In this document: piece after piece, positions 23,401 to 35,036 of the stretch
Layout of the letters: every line of letters begins with the position of its first letter
Position numbering within the stretch: the stretch's first letter is position 1
Assembly (NCBI RefSeq): GCF_003369915.1
Contig: NC_046676.1
Coordinates: 6,262,001 to 6,326,000, forward strand
From: Drosophila miranda
Lineage: Eukaryota; Arthropoda; Insecta; Diptera; Drosophilidae
Direction: 5' to 3'
DNA: 64,000 nucleotides
Notes under the pieces: model-generated
What the model was told of the DNA's origin: nothing
Database searches by the model: none
Seen by the model: the letters and a program-made list of their open reading frames with translations, nothing else
Program-made: the position numbers and the translations under genes

Positions 23401-26400
23401 TTTCCCCTGCCCCCGACAGCACCGTTTTGTGGTCGGTTTTACATTACAGTTATACAAAAAAAAAAAAAAAACTATCCAAAGTGTGTGCGCTTACCAACAC
23501 TGGTCCGGGACAGTCGAAATATTGCGAAATGATCGTGAGAAGAGCGGCGGCTTTTGAATGCCGCGATTGAGTCTGGGGCAGCCGCTTATCAAGCAATCCT
23601 CGGACAAAGCCAGGTCTGTGTCCGTCTCGACCAAATGGCCGACTGAATGCAGCCGCCTGTCTGTCCACCGGCTGGCCATGCTCCCGAATCAATCGACTCT
23701 ATCATTGAAATTATGGCGGTGTGTGCCGGGCGGGGGCTCAATCATCTAGCACAGTCGATCAAGCGTAGTGCATGACAGTGTCCATTTCTGGGCCGAAATG
23801 GAATGGACTGCTCTGGAGTGGACGTACCTGACCTAGCCCAGCCGCCAGCCCCAACCGAGAGGTGTTCATTCACGCACTTCGGTGGCTTCCTTTAAGCTGA
23901 GGATTTGCCGCATCAACTTGCCCCAAAAGAGTCGCTCAGCATTAAGTGGGAGACACACATCAATGAGGTGGGTGGGTGGTGTTGGTGGCGTCTTTGAATG
24001 ATTGCTGTTGCTGCTACGTGACTATATAGAATTACGCTTATTACAAAACGTGGTTAGCCGCAGTGCAGGCAGAGAGGGGGCACAGGTATATAAGATTACA
24101 CAAGTATAAACCCATAAGCGAAGACTGGATGGCACACATGGGGGAACTCGTATCGAGATAGATCTACATACATATATTCCCCCGACAGATATGCGGAACT
24201 GGGGACCGATGTCACAACACTTCCTTATATGGAAGGACAGACTTCTATCGTGTGTTGGGCACCTTTGCGGTTCAATTACGTATTCACTGGGGGCAAAAAA
24301 TGTAAATATCCCTATGTAAATCGTTCTCATGTGTGAATCAGTCTAAAATCAAGCTTTCTCTCAGTGTAATAAATGGGAAATGGGATACATAATGCGTAGA
24401 TTCGTGCTGTCTGTCTACAGCTTCCTCGATATGCACATATTGAAATCGGGGACAACTATTTCAACACTCGAATCCCACACAGGCAACAGCTTACATAATT
24501 CATGGGGCTCCAGTCGTGGTATGGCATGAAGTCGGGAGAATCCGACGGCACCTCTTTACGGCTTTTCAGGCCATGGAAACCGAAACCATTAGAAATTCAC
24601 TTTCCACATAAATGCCGAACGGCGAGGAGGGATCGGAGTCCCTCTTTGTCCATGCAAATGTTTGCACGCAATCGACCGCTCCAGGAGCAGGGCATAGGCA
24701 TGTGAGGAGTCTGCAATTACCCAACGACCCCATTCCGCACAAAAGCCACACGGATGCCAGAGGCGATGGATGGGCGGAACTCGGCTAAACGTCGAAATCA
24801 AAGACCAAACCAGACCCGCCCCCGCCCCCGCCCCCGCCCCCAGGGGCTTAGCCATCAAATGTTTTTGTATTATAAAACAAGGACTAAACACGTGGCCAAG
24901 TTTCTGCAAGGGGCGGCAGTTGCATGCCACACGACACGTGAGCACGTACAGAATATCTTTAAATTTTCCTACTTTCAGAGTTTCATTATACATTCCTGCG
25001 GACTATTATAAATAGTTTACCAAGTGAGAACAATTAAATGTTATACAATATTCAAAACACACTCTTTGAATCTTTTTGAAAACCTTTTGCCATTTCGTGC
25101 CACATTGATTTGATATTGAAATATATTTTTAGGATTTGCTTTTATTAGGATTAGCATTTCTTTGTCGTCTAATGTCCATGTTTCAGATACAAATGTACAA
25201 TTTTAAACAGAAGCTTTGCTAGTTCTGAAGTTTGGAATGAAGTTTGTAATCAAGTGACACATTCATAAACCCCAACCTTGGGGACTAATTAATGGCACTT
25301 AAATGGGCTCCAAATGGAAAATATACATGAAATCTACACGAATTCTACACCGATTTGGTAGCCTGAATGTATGCTGTGATATTTTTTTTACTGTACCATG
25401 TATTTCTCATGTAGATTTTGTGTGTAGCTAATATTCAGAATTCATTTATTTATACATTTGCGGGTGTGTGAGAGTTTATGATCTTGCAATAAACTATATT
25501 ATAGTTTGAATGTATGTCTATCACATTTATGAAAAATGTAGCACGTAAGTTACCTAAAACGATGTATACAGTGCATAAAGTCTACAAAGTCTATAAAAAC
25601 CACGATTTCACAGGCTAGTATATATACAACGGGCGATTAGCGAGAGTCGTTTCTGTTTGATTAGTTTAATTTGTTGCGGGCTTAACACCTCTAGGGTAAC
25701 TGCATCTCAATTACGGTATAATATTAGCCGGCGATATAAAGATAGCTCGAAATGCGCGCTTCACCTTGCGTGATTTCAGGTCAGACATATTGATGTGACT
25801 CTCCGCCATTATGGATTATTATACTGGAGTGGAGGCTGCTTATCAGCCGCGATTGCTCTGGCAATTGTCATGTAAATGAAATCAGCCCGCCACAGCAGCA
25901 CAACAGAAAGTGCATTGCCTTAGCCAGCGATCCGCGATGCGACTGCGAGAGAGATTACATAAGGAGATGATATCTCCCCGGACACCACGCGTCCGCCCCA
26001 TTCCTCAATGGACTCTGCACACGCAGCCCTCTGCTCCATGTCCCATCGCAGTTGGCGTGGAGTGCCAGGCAGCTCATATCTTATCACTGGCAGGCGGAGG
26101 AGGAGTCACCAGCAAAAATATGAGCAACGTCTGATTAGATTGTACCGAAAATGCATTGCAACCTTGTGATTCATGGACTGGGATACTCGTGAAACTGTGT
26201 GTCTCTGTGTGTGTGTGCGTGTAATGTATAATTGAAACCATTTGAATTTCCTGCATTAATTAAGGTTCTCCCCCACTCCCCCACTGACCCATCCACTTCC
26301 ATGTGCGATTCCTCCTCCACACTTTCGCTTGCTTCGTTCAATAATTGACCTTAAAACGTGACGATATGTTAAACGGTAGCAACCCATTCTCATTCCGATT

Positions 26401-27838
26401 CCCATTATAGTTTCTCATCAGCAGCCAGCGGATATCTATATCTATGTCTAGCTACAACCAGCAATCACTTAAGTAGCCGAGCACACCCACATGCTTTCCC
26501 CCCGTCTTCCCCTTCTTCGTCTCTGTCGCTGTCACAGCTTGTCCGTCGATGTTGCGTATGGGGCATGCCATGACGAGAGTGAAATTTTTGTGGTGCTCCC
26601 TTTTGGGTTCGCCCCCCAGTACCAGCGACAATTTTCAGCTTGGTATTGTTTTGATTTCATCGCTTTGTTTATACCACGTTCGGTCTCAAATGTGGCAACG
26701 AATTCAATTTAATTTCCATTTAATTGGTGGGCTAATGGCTGGGGGAAGCGGCATTTGTATTGGCCAAAATAAGACACAAGCGATTGCGAAAACGAGGCGG
26801 CTAAACGCGATGTGGGCAACATTAAAACTGAACTGAATTCTGAGGGATAGAATGTTTACACAGTTTATAAGATATTTAAAATATATTTCAGTTTTATAAA
26901 CAACGATACTTTCAACGATGCAGAAGAATGCTTGGTTGATTTACATACAATTTCCTACAATTACTGGATATAAGCTTGTTGTATGCGCAACAATTCGATT
27001 CCCTCAAGCTGCGGGAAATACCATGATGACGCCTTATTCCAGGCATCTGTTTCGGTTACAAGTCCCAGCTGGGGGGCAGCTAACGAGTTTACCGAGTTCT
27101 GCGGACTACTAAGTGCCAAATGAGAGTAATGTACAAGCCATAAGTTGCGTCGCTAACTTACGGGCTGACCAAGCAAAAAGCAATTCATTTCTAAACTTGG
27201 TCCACTTATTTTTGGGCAATACCCCATTCCCCAACACTGGGCTTAAGCGTGCATTTTGAATGTGGTTCGCATAAATAAACGTGCCCCGGCATGACTACTG
27301 TACGCCTGATCGAGATACTCACTCCGTTGTGCAGGTAGCCGTTGTTTCGGTTGATGTCCATGCTGGTTCGTGTGGCCGCGGGCATGTCCGATGCGAGAGG
27401 AAGCGCCTCGACGGCGCAGAGATCGATCTCCGGCTGGCGCTCGACGTACGAGGGCGACGCACTGCGCAGCGAGAACGGGGGGGAGCTGATGACCGGCGCA
27501 GGCGGCTGCTGCTCCTCCTGGGGCAGGATCAAGTGCTGGCGGCGCACAAAGATGGGCGACTCCTTGGTGCTCAGGGTGCCCAGGGAAATGGCACTGAGGG
27601 GATGATGTTTATGCTCCACGGGCAACGTGTCGTCAGAAGAGTTGGTGGTGCTGGTCACGATTACCTTTTTGGCCAGGTAGTGGCAACGTAGGCAGGCACA
27701 CCCACCGAGATGGCTGTACGACTGGGACTTGAGCGGTAGAGTTCCAAGACCGGAGGACTCTTTGGCCAGGCAGTCGCAGATGTTGCGGCGTCCGGCGGAG
27801 GTTGAGACAACACTGCTCCGTATGACGCTGGCTGCCAT
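20462..27838 (-). CDS. ltd: Rab32 GTPase lightoid, long and short forms
   Basis: Five exons join in phase 0 throughout: 27838-27323, 23262-21598, 21247-20852, 20781-20638 and 20575-20462, giving about 944 residues. A short form of 215 residues can start at the ATG at 21241, and an ATG at 23148 is a further option. The last three exons encode a Rab32/38-type GTPase. They show P-loop GELGTGKTS, the subfamily hallmark WDIAGQE in place of DTAGQE, LLANK-CDQ for guanine recognition, ETSAKEN, and a CSC end for double geranylgeranylation. Rab32 acts on lysosome-related organelles; lightoid is an eye-pigment granule gene. The first exon has a cysteine cluster (CDCLAKE, CACLRC). The second is low-complexity, with Glu/Lys repeats, an alanine run, a glutamine run and Pro-rich patches. 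Linkage of exon 1 to exon 2 across a 4 kb intron rests on phase and splice signals only. Confidence 0.9.
23263..27322 (-). other. Large intron of lightoid long form
   Basis: No coding exon recognised. It contains a (CCCGCC)n GC-rich run at 24808-24842, a poly-A run at 23456-23470 and AT-rich DNA at 24.9-25.7 kb. Promoters of shorter lightoid forms probably lie at its right edge of transcription, near 23.3 kb, and in the next intron near 21.4 kb. Confidence 0.5.
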
Positions 27839-29231
27839 GCAACTCCAGATGCAGATAGATGCTCTTTAGACTTTGGAAAATGACCGGGCTCGCTTGCTCG
27901 TGCTCTTGCACTTTAATCGCACTCCCTCTTCAGTCAAGGTCGCTCGCACACACGCTCGTTCTGTGCCTCGTCTCTGTCTATTCAACTATTCAGTGGATTT
28001 TCGAGTGTTTTGTTTGATTGTCTCGTTCACTCACACACGTATCACATACATATCACAAAGCTGGCGGCGGCAACATGTGGTTCTGTTCTCCTAGCTCTAA
28101 TTGCCCCCCGTCTACTGCTCGCACGCGCTTTGTCGCAAGCTTCGCTTCTGTTTCAACGGTAAACAAAGCTCTATGTCTGCACTTGAACTTATCAGAATTA
28201 TCAGGTATTTATACTCGATTTCACTGCAATTTCGGGCCTGATGGGGCCAGAGGTTGTCGTTATCGCTGCAGGGGGAGGTTTATTGAACTCGACTGTGCAC
28301 TTTTTTGACAATTTATTTGTGTATTTGGCGTGAGTGCAGGCGAAACTGGTTTCGATGACGATGCAAATGGAAGAAATAGAGCACTTTTGGTTTTGGTGGT
28401 CACCACCAACTAGTCTCTTGCATAAGCTTAAACGGTTTCGATTGTGCTCGGATTGCGGTATGGTATGGGGCTCTTGGCGCTAATTCTATATCACGGAAAG
28501 GAATGGAATTCACACACGAACAAAATACGCAAATAACCAAACAGCGACGAACATAACAACAAAGTGCAGCGTGTCAACGTCCGCCCTCCACAACTTTTAC
28601 GGTAAAAATGAACTGCGCGAACGTTAAGCAAGAGAGACAAACGAAAACGAAAGCATGGGCAACTTCGAAAGCTTTCGCACGAAGCTTTGGTAAGCACTAT
28701 ACAAATACCCGTTAAACAACCGCCGATTTGATAGCGATTGATAATCTAAATAGCGATTATTTTGGGGTTTATCGATTCCAACGAAGCTTCCGATTGACAT
28801 TCGGAAGCTCAAAACAGACGGTTTTGTTTTAGTTATTTTTATTAGCTTACCCTGACAATGTACGATGCCTGATGGAGGCTGTTGTATTTTGATCTTATTC
28901 CAACATTTATTTACATTTATATTTCAATAATGGACTACAAAATAATTTGTTTGTTTGGATATCAGCAATCACTGACGGTTTGTCAGACGTAGCCAAATCT
29001 ACCAAGTGGCTAAACACCGTAGGAACAACAAATGTACGAACATATAAAGTCCCTTAAAGACTAAAGAATCGTTCAACACCATTAGAAATGGGAACAGCTT
29101 CCAGTGCTCAACACTTGTGCAGCTGCCCTGCGACTACTGGTACAATGTAATGCGATATAGAGGTACACTTCTTAATTATAAACTAGAGGAATCCTGAATC
29201 GTAAGTTTTTGCGAGTTTGGTTTTAGTCGAT
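27839..29231. other. Promoter side of lightoid and 3' flank of the carrier gene
   Basis: The 5' leader and promoter of the long lightoid transcript must lie just right of 27838; I see no clear TATA box. The right part receives the 3' untranslated region of the mitochondrial carrier. No coding exon seen. Confidence 0.45.
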
Positions 29232-32200
29232 TTAATTGTCCTTCTTTATGGCCTGTGTCTGACCCTCGGCACTTTTCCGTTTGGCCAGCATGTAATGCGA
29301 CACGTTCTCGTACACGAGGAACGTGATCATGCACGCGGGTATCACACGCGTCAGGTTAGGCTGCAGGCCCTTGTAGAAGCCGTTGAGGCCTTCGAATCTG
29401 CAATGAAACGAAACATGGATAGGGGGTTAGTGACTGTGATGAGGTGGCTACAATTACTTACAGTACAACGCGTTGGCTGTTTCAGTTTAGCAAAGAGATT
29501 CTGCACAAGTTACGAGAATGGGAAATAGATAGAGAGGAGCACGGACTACTTACAACATAGCGTACGGCTGAAGCTGAAGCCCATAGCCCTTGGCCAAATT
29601 AAAAGACTCTGGTTGGACCCGAGACGTTCTTTAGTTTGTTGTTTTTTTTCTTAGTGTCCTTTTGGATTGCCATCATGGCATTTTAATATAGGTAAGTAAC
29701 TAGTTTTGTATTTTCTTCTCTTGGTTGTATGGTTTGATTGGGATTGTTCTGCTTCAGCAGCTTAGTTGTTGGTTCACAATGCGTTTTATGCTTATTTACA
29801 TAAGTGTCAAGGTTCATTTCATCCTTAAGATTATAAACCACTTGCGAAACTATGAAGAATCTTTTTGCCAAAACGAAATTTTGTCTCAACTAAACTAGAA
29901 ACTGGTTTCAGCTGCGTTTACAATTCCAATCCATTACAAAATAAATAATTTAACTAAACTATGAACTAAATGTGTGTGTGGGTGTGTGTTGCTTCGGTGA
30001 ATTTACATACCATCACAACAATAATTTTCAACGTGAAGCTGCGCAGAATGTAAAACAAACTAGTTATGGAATTAACTTAGGGCTAGTATTTAGGTGGTTC
30101 TTAATCGAATTATAACAATAATACAAAACATGTTGTCATTTTTGTTGCTGTTTGCTGCACATTGGAGGAAACTAGAAAGATTCGTGTATTCTAGGTGCTT
30201 AAATTCTGTTCCAGATTCTAGATCCTAATTCCTAGATGCTAGATCCTAGGTTCTGGTTAATACTCTATCTAGCTGGTCAGCTTCTCCCAAATCAGCATGA
30301 CCATGCAGATGTTGGGCGTGACGTGGACCAGGTACGGCACAAGTCCCTTATAGAAACCGCGCATGCGTTCGTACCTCCAAGTCTGTTTAATGCAGTCCCA
30401 GGTGCCGCTGTAGCGGTGGTGGTGATCCTGCAGGCGGGCACGCACCACCTGGTACGGGTATGTGGCTGCTGCCGCAATCAGCTTGGAGACGGCCGCAAAG
30501 GCCAAGTACTCGGTGGTGGCCTGTGGATGGAAAGCGGTCAACGGTTAGAAATGCGAGCGAAAAGAAATTTTCTTGAACAGCTGCCAAATCGCTCAGACGT
30601 CACCAAAGAGCAGCCATTGCCGGATATATACCGATATGGATGTGCTTATACTATATCTGTATGTATATATTATATCGGATGGCAACGGCACGAGCAACCT
30701 GGTCATGTGATGCTGTTCTCCACTGATTTGTATACACACCAGTTTCGTATCGATGGGCAGCTTGCGGTATTCGTTGTAGGCATTCTTCATCTCCTCGTAG
30801 GTCATGAACTGAATGGCGCCGTGTGAGACGCCCAGCATGCCGGGAACGAACCCTCTGTACAGGCCCCGGACACCCTCCTCCTTGTAGATCTGGCTCAGAG
30901 CATGTACCATTCCCCGGTACTCGGCACTGGCCGAGGCGTCACACTGCAGACACAGGCGCGTCTTCACCACCCAAATGGGATTGGTTAGGAGCAGGGTGAG
31001 GGCTCCAGACTCGGCGGCAGCCAGCATGTGCATGGCGGGACCCAGTGGCATTGTTGTATTACCGCCCTGGATGAATGTTTTGATGGTGTTGTAGCTGCAA
31101 GTGACAAGGGAAGTTTTAATCGATGGTTTCTTCGAGACAAATGCAAGTTCAGATCCACTTACAACATGAAGTACAGCCCCCAGGAGGAGCCCGATCCCCA
31201 GACATTGGGGGTGACGCCCTTGTAGAGCCCTCGGAAGCCCTCTTGGCGGAAAATGGTTGAAAAAGCGCTGCCCAATCCACGATACTGGGGCACCGTCGCT
31301 GTCCGTCCATCGTTAACTAAAATTAGACAATCGAAACGGAAAAACCATTGTGATAAATACGTCTAGACAGGGCAGTAAAAATCGTGTCATCATATAGCTG
31401 GATAATTGGGTAGGAGGGCACAGTAAGGCTAGCATACGTCATCCCGTTGCTTGTTCTTTACCGTAGGCAGCTGTACGGCCCTCGGTTCGGTACAGCACGG
31501 CCCGGAATGGACGGCAAATCAGTTGTTGACTCTAACAGGCCCTGGCCAAAGTTGTTTTCGCCCAACAGATAGCGTTAATTGCCAGCGGATGCGATAAGCA
31601 GGGAGAGTCCAAATGAGCTCTACATTTGTACGCGTCCATTAGCATCTATTTATATGAAAATATGTATGTACGAGCACGGTAGTAGCGGGAGCTGGCCTGA
31701 CAACAGCGCCACAAGCCAGAAAGGGGGCTCGTCTTTCGCCAGAACTTTCAGTATTCTCAATTTTTGTATTTCTTAGCTATTTTTAGTTGCCCCATGAGTG
31801 ACCTTGAGCGATGGCACTAACTGGCTGCTGCTGGGCAGTCCGGATGATGATCTATAAATTAAGTATACGCCTATCTGCTGACACAATCGAGTTTTAGGGC
31901 AAAGTAATGAGTTTTTGATGGTGCACTCGATAGCACCCGATAAGGTCCCAAGTGGCGGGGCTGATTCAGCGAACTTCCCGCTTGGCAACAGGCTGGAACT
32001 CGTTTTGCGGCTGCTTGTGCCACATAAACCGGACAGGACAGTGCCCAAAGCTGTCGTCTGTCAGCGGCCGAAAGTTGCCGTTAACAAAGCGAATGTACAG
32101 TCAGCAGCAAGCAGCACCAGGCAGCAGCGTGGTCACGTGAGCAAAAGAGCAAAAGCAAACAAGTTTCGAGCGTCTGAGCCAAATGCGTCATCGCGTCGCA

Positions 32201-33473
32201 GAAAAGTAGAAGGCCTTGCGCAAGTCAAGTCAATAGAAAACAGCTGTTGAAGCTGGAGAAGATTCGACGAGTTTCCGAGCTCAAATTATTCCGAGATACT
32301 ACACATTGTTAATGGAAATAGAAGAACAGAGAGCAGAAAGCTGTGGGCTGCTATCTACCAGTGTGCTCGTATGTCTGGGTCTTTGAGCTGCTTAATCAGT
32401 TTACGAAATTTCGCATGGTGTGATTTTATTCGCATAAACAACCTAATTTGCTGGGACTCCCATTGTGGTTGTTGTTTACTCAACATTTTTCTGCTGAATT
32501 TACATATTGACTCTTACGCTGGTCGCCTTTTAGCGCTGATCTCAAGCAGCAACAAAACAATAATATTTAACAAACCCGCTCCGGTTGTTGTTGTTTTGAA
32601 CCCGACTATACGGAAATACTGCTCGTGCACACATATTTTGCGCATGAAGCGCCAACGAGGCCAACTACATTTATACATGTATGTTGGGAAATGATTCATT
32701 GAATGTTTTTCCACAAGCCAAGCAAAGGAAGCGAAAAAAACGAATCAGCTGATTCAGAATGACAATCAGCTGTTCGTTTCCTCTGAAATTGTATCTGCTA
32801 ATTACAGGCCATAGCACCCACTGAGGTTAACTGGTGGGGTTAATATCGATCTTTGACAGGCAACGAAAAACAGTTTGAGGGCGTGTTTTTATTTGCTTCT
32901 CGAGAATTCTAGATTAGAGTAAATTTAGCCAACAGTGGAGTGGAGTGGGGCATAATCAGTCATACGGAATTGTCAACAAATCAATAAATTTCGACCAGCT
33001 ATCGGACGCGTCAGCAAAGAAAAAGAACCATTCAAAAAATGACAATCATCCAAACCCGGCACCGTCTCAGTTTACTGACGAAGCCTTTCTGCAGCCTCAG
33101 GCAGCAACCGTTTCAAATTTTCCATGGAAATTTTCCAAATGCACTGCGCAACCACATTCGAGAGACGGGGCGGGGCGGGGTGCCGAGGCACAACAGTGCA
33201 ATCTCCAGCCAAGCTGGCGACGCTGTGGAGGCGTCTGCACGTGCTGTGGGGTTCAGTATCAGCAGCTGGCAGCCCCAAGTACAGTGGAAACCGCTTAAAA
33301 TTAATGAAATGTAACTCACCAGCAAATCGAATCTTGATAAGGTCCAGTGGATGGAGTATAATTGTGGACGCTACACCTCCGGATACTCCGGCCACCAGAT
33401 GCTCGTACTTGAAGTGGGCCAAAACATTGAATTTCTTAGGACTGCCCGTGGCAGCTGGTCCGCTGGGATTCAT
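29232..33473 (-). CDS. CG8026: SLC25A32-like mitochondrial folate/FAD carrier, two alternative ends
   Basis: Shared exons are 33473-33320, 31316-31163 and 31094-30740. Form A ends with exon 30520-30269 (304 residues). Form B uses a donor inside that exon (ends 30375) and splices to 29397-29232 (324 residues). Both close in frame. The protein has the three-repeat carrier fold of the mitochondrial inner membrane: [17 protein letters not shown] and YPYQVVRAR are the three signature motifs. The second, with its tryptophan, is typical of SLC25A32, which imports folate or FAD. The alternative ends replace the last amphipathic stretch and sixth helix: [20 protein letters not shown] in A, and [11 protein letters not shown] then [13 protein letters not shown] in B, so the exon was duplicated. 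Intron 1 is 2 kb. The symbol is inferred from family and neighbours. Confidence 0.92.
29398..30268 (-). other. Spacer between the two alternative last exons
   Basis: Holds the 3' untranslated region of form A and the intron of form B, AT-rich in 29.7-30.2 kb. Splice-like signals occur at 29456-29575, but no in-frame cassette exon is convincing. Confidence 0.5.
31317..33319 (-). other. First intron of the mitochondrial carrier gene
   Basis: No coding exon recognised. It contains a perfect 14-base palindrome with an E-box core at 32742-32755, with another ATCAGCTGTT 14 bases on. These are promoter-type words, so an internal transcription start is possible. Confidence 0.45.
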
Positions 33474-33857
33474 TTTGGGATCGATCTCTCTTGTATCTTT
33501 GTATTACTGCTATAATCTTAAGTTTTCCTTTTTGCAGAGTTCACTGTGCGCGTGAATTGTGCTATAACTATGTACTACTATTTACACTCTTTGGCTTGAG
33601 AAATGCTGCGAACACATGGGCGAAAATCAAAGAAATTCGCTCGCCAATTCGATCTTGTTGCTAGGCGCACCCTCTCGGCGGTTCTGGTTGCTGCTGCTGT
33701 TGTTGCTGTTGTTGGCGGCCTCACTGCTGCTGCTGCTACAGTTGAAACACTCCTGCCTTAGCTTTATTGTTGCCCAGCACATATTTTCCCTTACTTTGTT
33801 ACCCAGTGTACAAGACTTTTCTTCAGTCCGAAACTCTTGCTGTGGCTGCGCTCCAAA

Positions 33858-34052
33858 ATGGCTGATGAAATATCTTCAATTGCAGTCAATCCTCGTCCGA
33901 TTCCCAATTATTTTCGCTCAGCCATTCGCTTCTTATGTAATGCCAAATGCATATCTGTTCCACAGTTTGTGCTCTTATTTCGTACTCTGCCAATCCCAGG
34001 TAATGTATTATCTCACTGCAAATTCTTAGGCACGTGCGGGAGCGTTAAATAA
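33858..34052 (+). CDS. Doubtful small open frame (64 residues)
   Basis: Begins MADEISSIAVNPRP, followed by IPNYFRSAIRFLC, and stops at 34050-34052. The sequence is not low-complexity and the ATG context (CAAAATGG) is good. It lies head-to-head with the carrier gene, 385 bases away. A GTAATG at 33999 could be a donor, in which case the true end is elsewhere. No family recognised; chance is a fair explanation. Confidence 0.2.
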   Translation: MADEISSIAVNPRPIPNYFRSAIRFLCNAKCISVPQFVLLFRTLPIPGNVLSHCKFLGTCGSVK

Positions 34053-34097
34053 CTATTAAAAACTTTTTCGGAAAAACTTGCAAAAACCAAAATGTAC

Positions 34098-34136
34098 AAC
34101 AGCTGTCGCGCGAGTGTGAACGCGGACTTATCGATA
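34098..34136. promoter_or_regulatory. E-box plus DRE, housekeeping-type promoter words
   Basis: AACAGCTGTCG at 34098 and TATCGATA at 34129-34136 are fly core-promoter words (E-box and DRE/DREF site). They probably serve the minus-strand carrier gene, whose ATG is 660 bases away, or the doubtful small frame on the other side. Direction is not determined. Confidence 0.4.
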
Positions 34137-34419
34137 AAATAAACCGTCCGACTCTCAGAAATATACCGAAACATACCGTCTTACTTTAAAAATATACCGT
34201 AAATATACTGACAAATTCCAGTTCTTTTTACATATTCCTCGTTTTTGATATTCCGACAAATATTACTAGCTATATAGAAAATTTAGCCATGCCCACTCAA
34301 TTTTGTACGATTGATGAATCAATTCTATACATGATTGGCCTATTCGAAATACTTGCATTTATTGGATTTCTATAAAACATTGAAAATTAAATTAATATTA
34401 AATGTCAGCGATGTTTTTT

Positions 34420-35036
34420 GAACTAGAGGTGTCAAACCATCGATTGCACTATCGATAGTATCGATGGATTGGTGCCATTCGCTACTATCGATGGTTTTGC
34501 TACTATTAATGATACTATCGAGCTTGTAGCTGTCGTTTGCCCATCTATACTTTGATTTTGTCTATTGTATATATATATGGTAGCATCTCTATAGACTAAG
34601 ATTAATGTTTGAAACATTTGTTGCTTACGTTCTAAAATTTGAAATATGACCAAATATAAACTCATCTAGCTAATAAGCAAAAAACCACGAATTATTCCTA
34701 TAGACTAAGATTAATGTTTGAAACATTTGTTGCTTACGTTTTAATTTGAACTTACAAATATGAACTTGTCTTGGAAAATAAACGTCATGAATTTACATTT
34801 TCAGACTGATTTATGAAACATTTCTTAGTTTTTGAATTTTGAAAAGGAATAATATGAATAAAACGTTTAATTTTGAACAATTTTTATTTAATTTCGCTTG
34901 AAAAATAGCCGTTAAAAGACTTTTTCAATATTAATATATGAGCCCGATACTATCGATAGTATTCTATTTTTTAAATCATTCCATTCAAAACTATTTAGTG
35001 GCGCCAATATCGATGGTTTGACAGCTCTTCAAGTTC
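34420..35036. mobile_element. Inverted-repeat segment rich in DRE sites, MITE-like
   Basis: The left edge reads GAACTAGAGGTGTCAAACC and then ATCGAT. The right edge (35009-35036) read in reverse is GAACTTGAAGAGCTGTCAAA and then CCATCGAT. So the segment has imperfect inverted ends of 25-28 bases. TATCGATA occurs inside each end (34450-34457 and 34951-34958), with further ATCGATGG words. It sits between two nearly identical 167-base repeat units. No transposase frame is present. Confidence 0.55.
34589..34744 (+). repeat. Pair of 45-base direct repeats
   Basis: CTATAGACTAAGATTAATG followed by TTTGAAACATTTGTTGC and TTACGTT occurs at about 34590-34633 and again at about 34699-34742 without change. 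The copies are 109 bases apart, inside the inverted-repeat segment. Confidence 0.8.

Noticed and set aside
29464-29502. Cassette or micro-exon (15 or 39 bases) before the carrier's form B end
   Set aside because: The 39-base version brings a stop codon in the required phase. The 15-base version is open but would insert residues into a conserved carrier motif. Treated as chance splice words.
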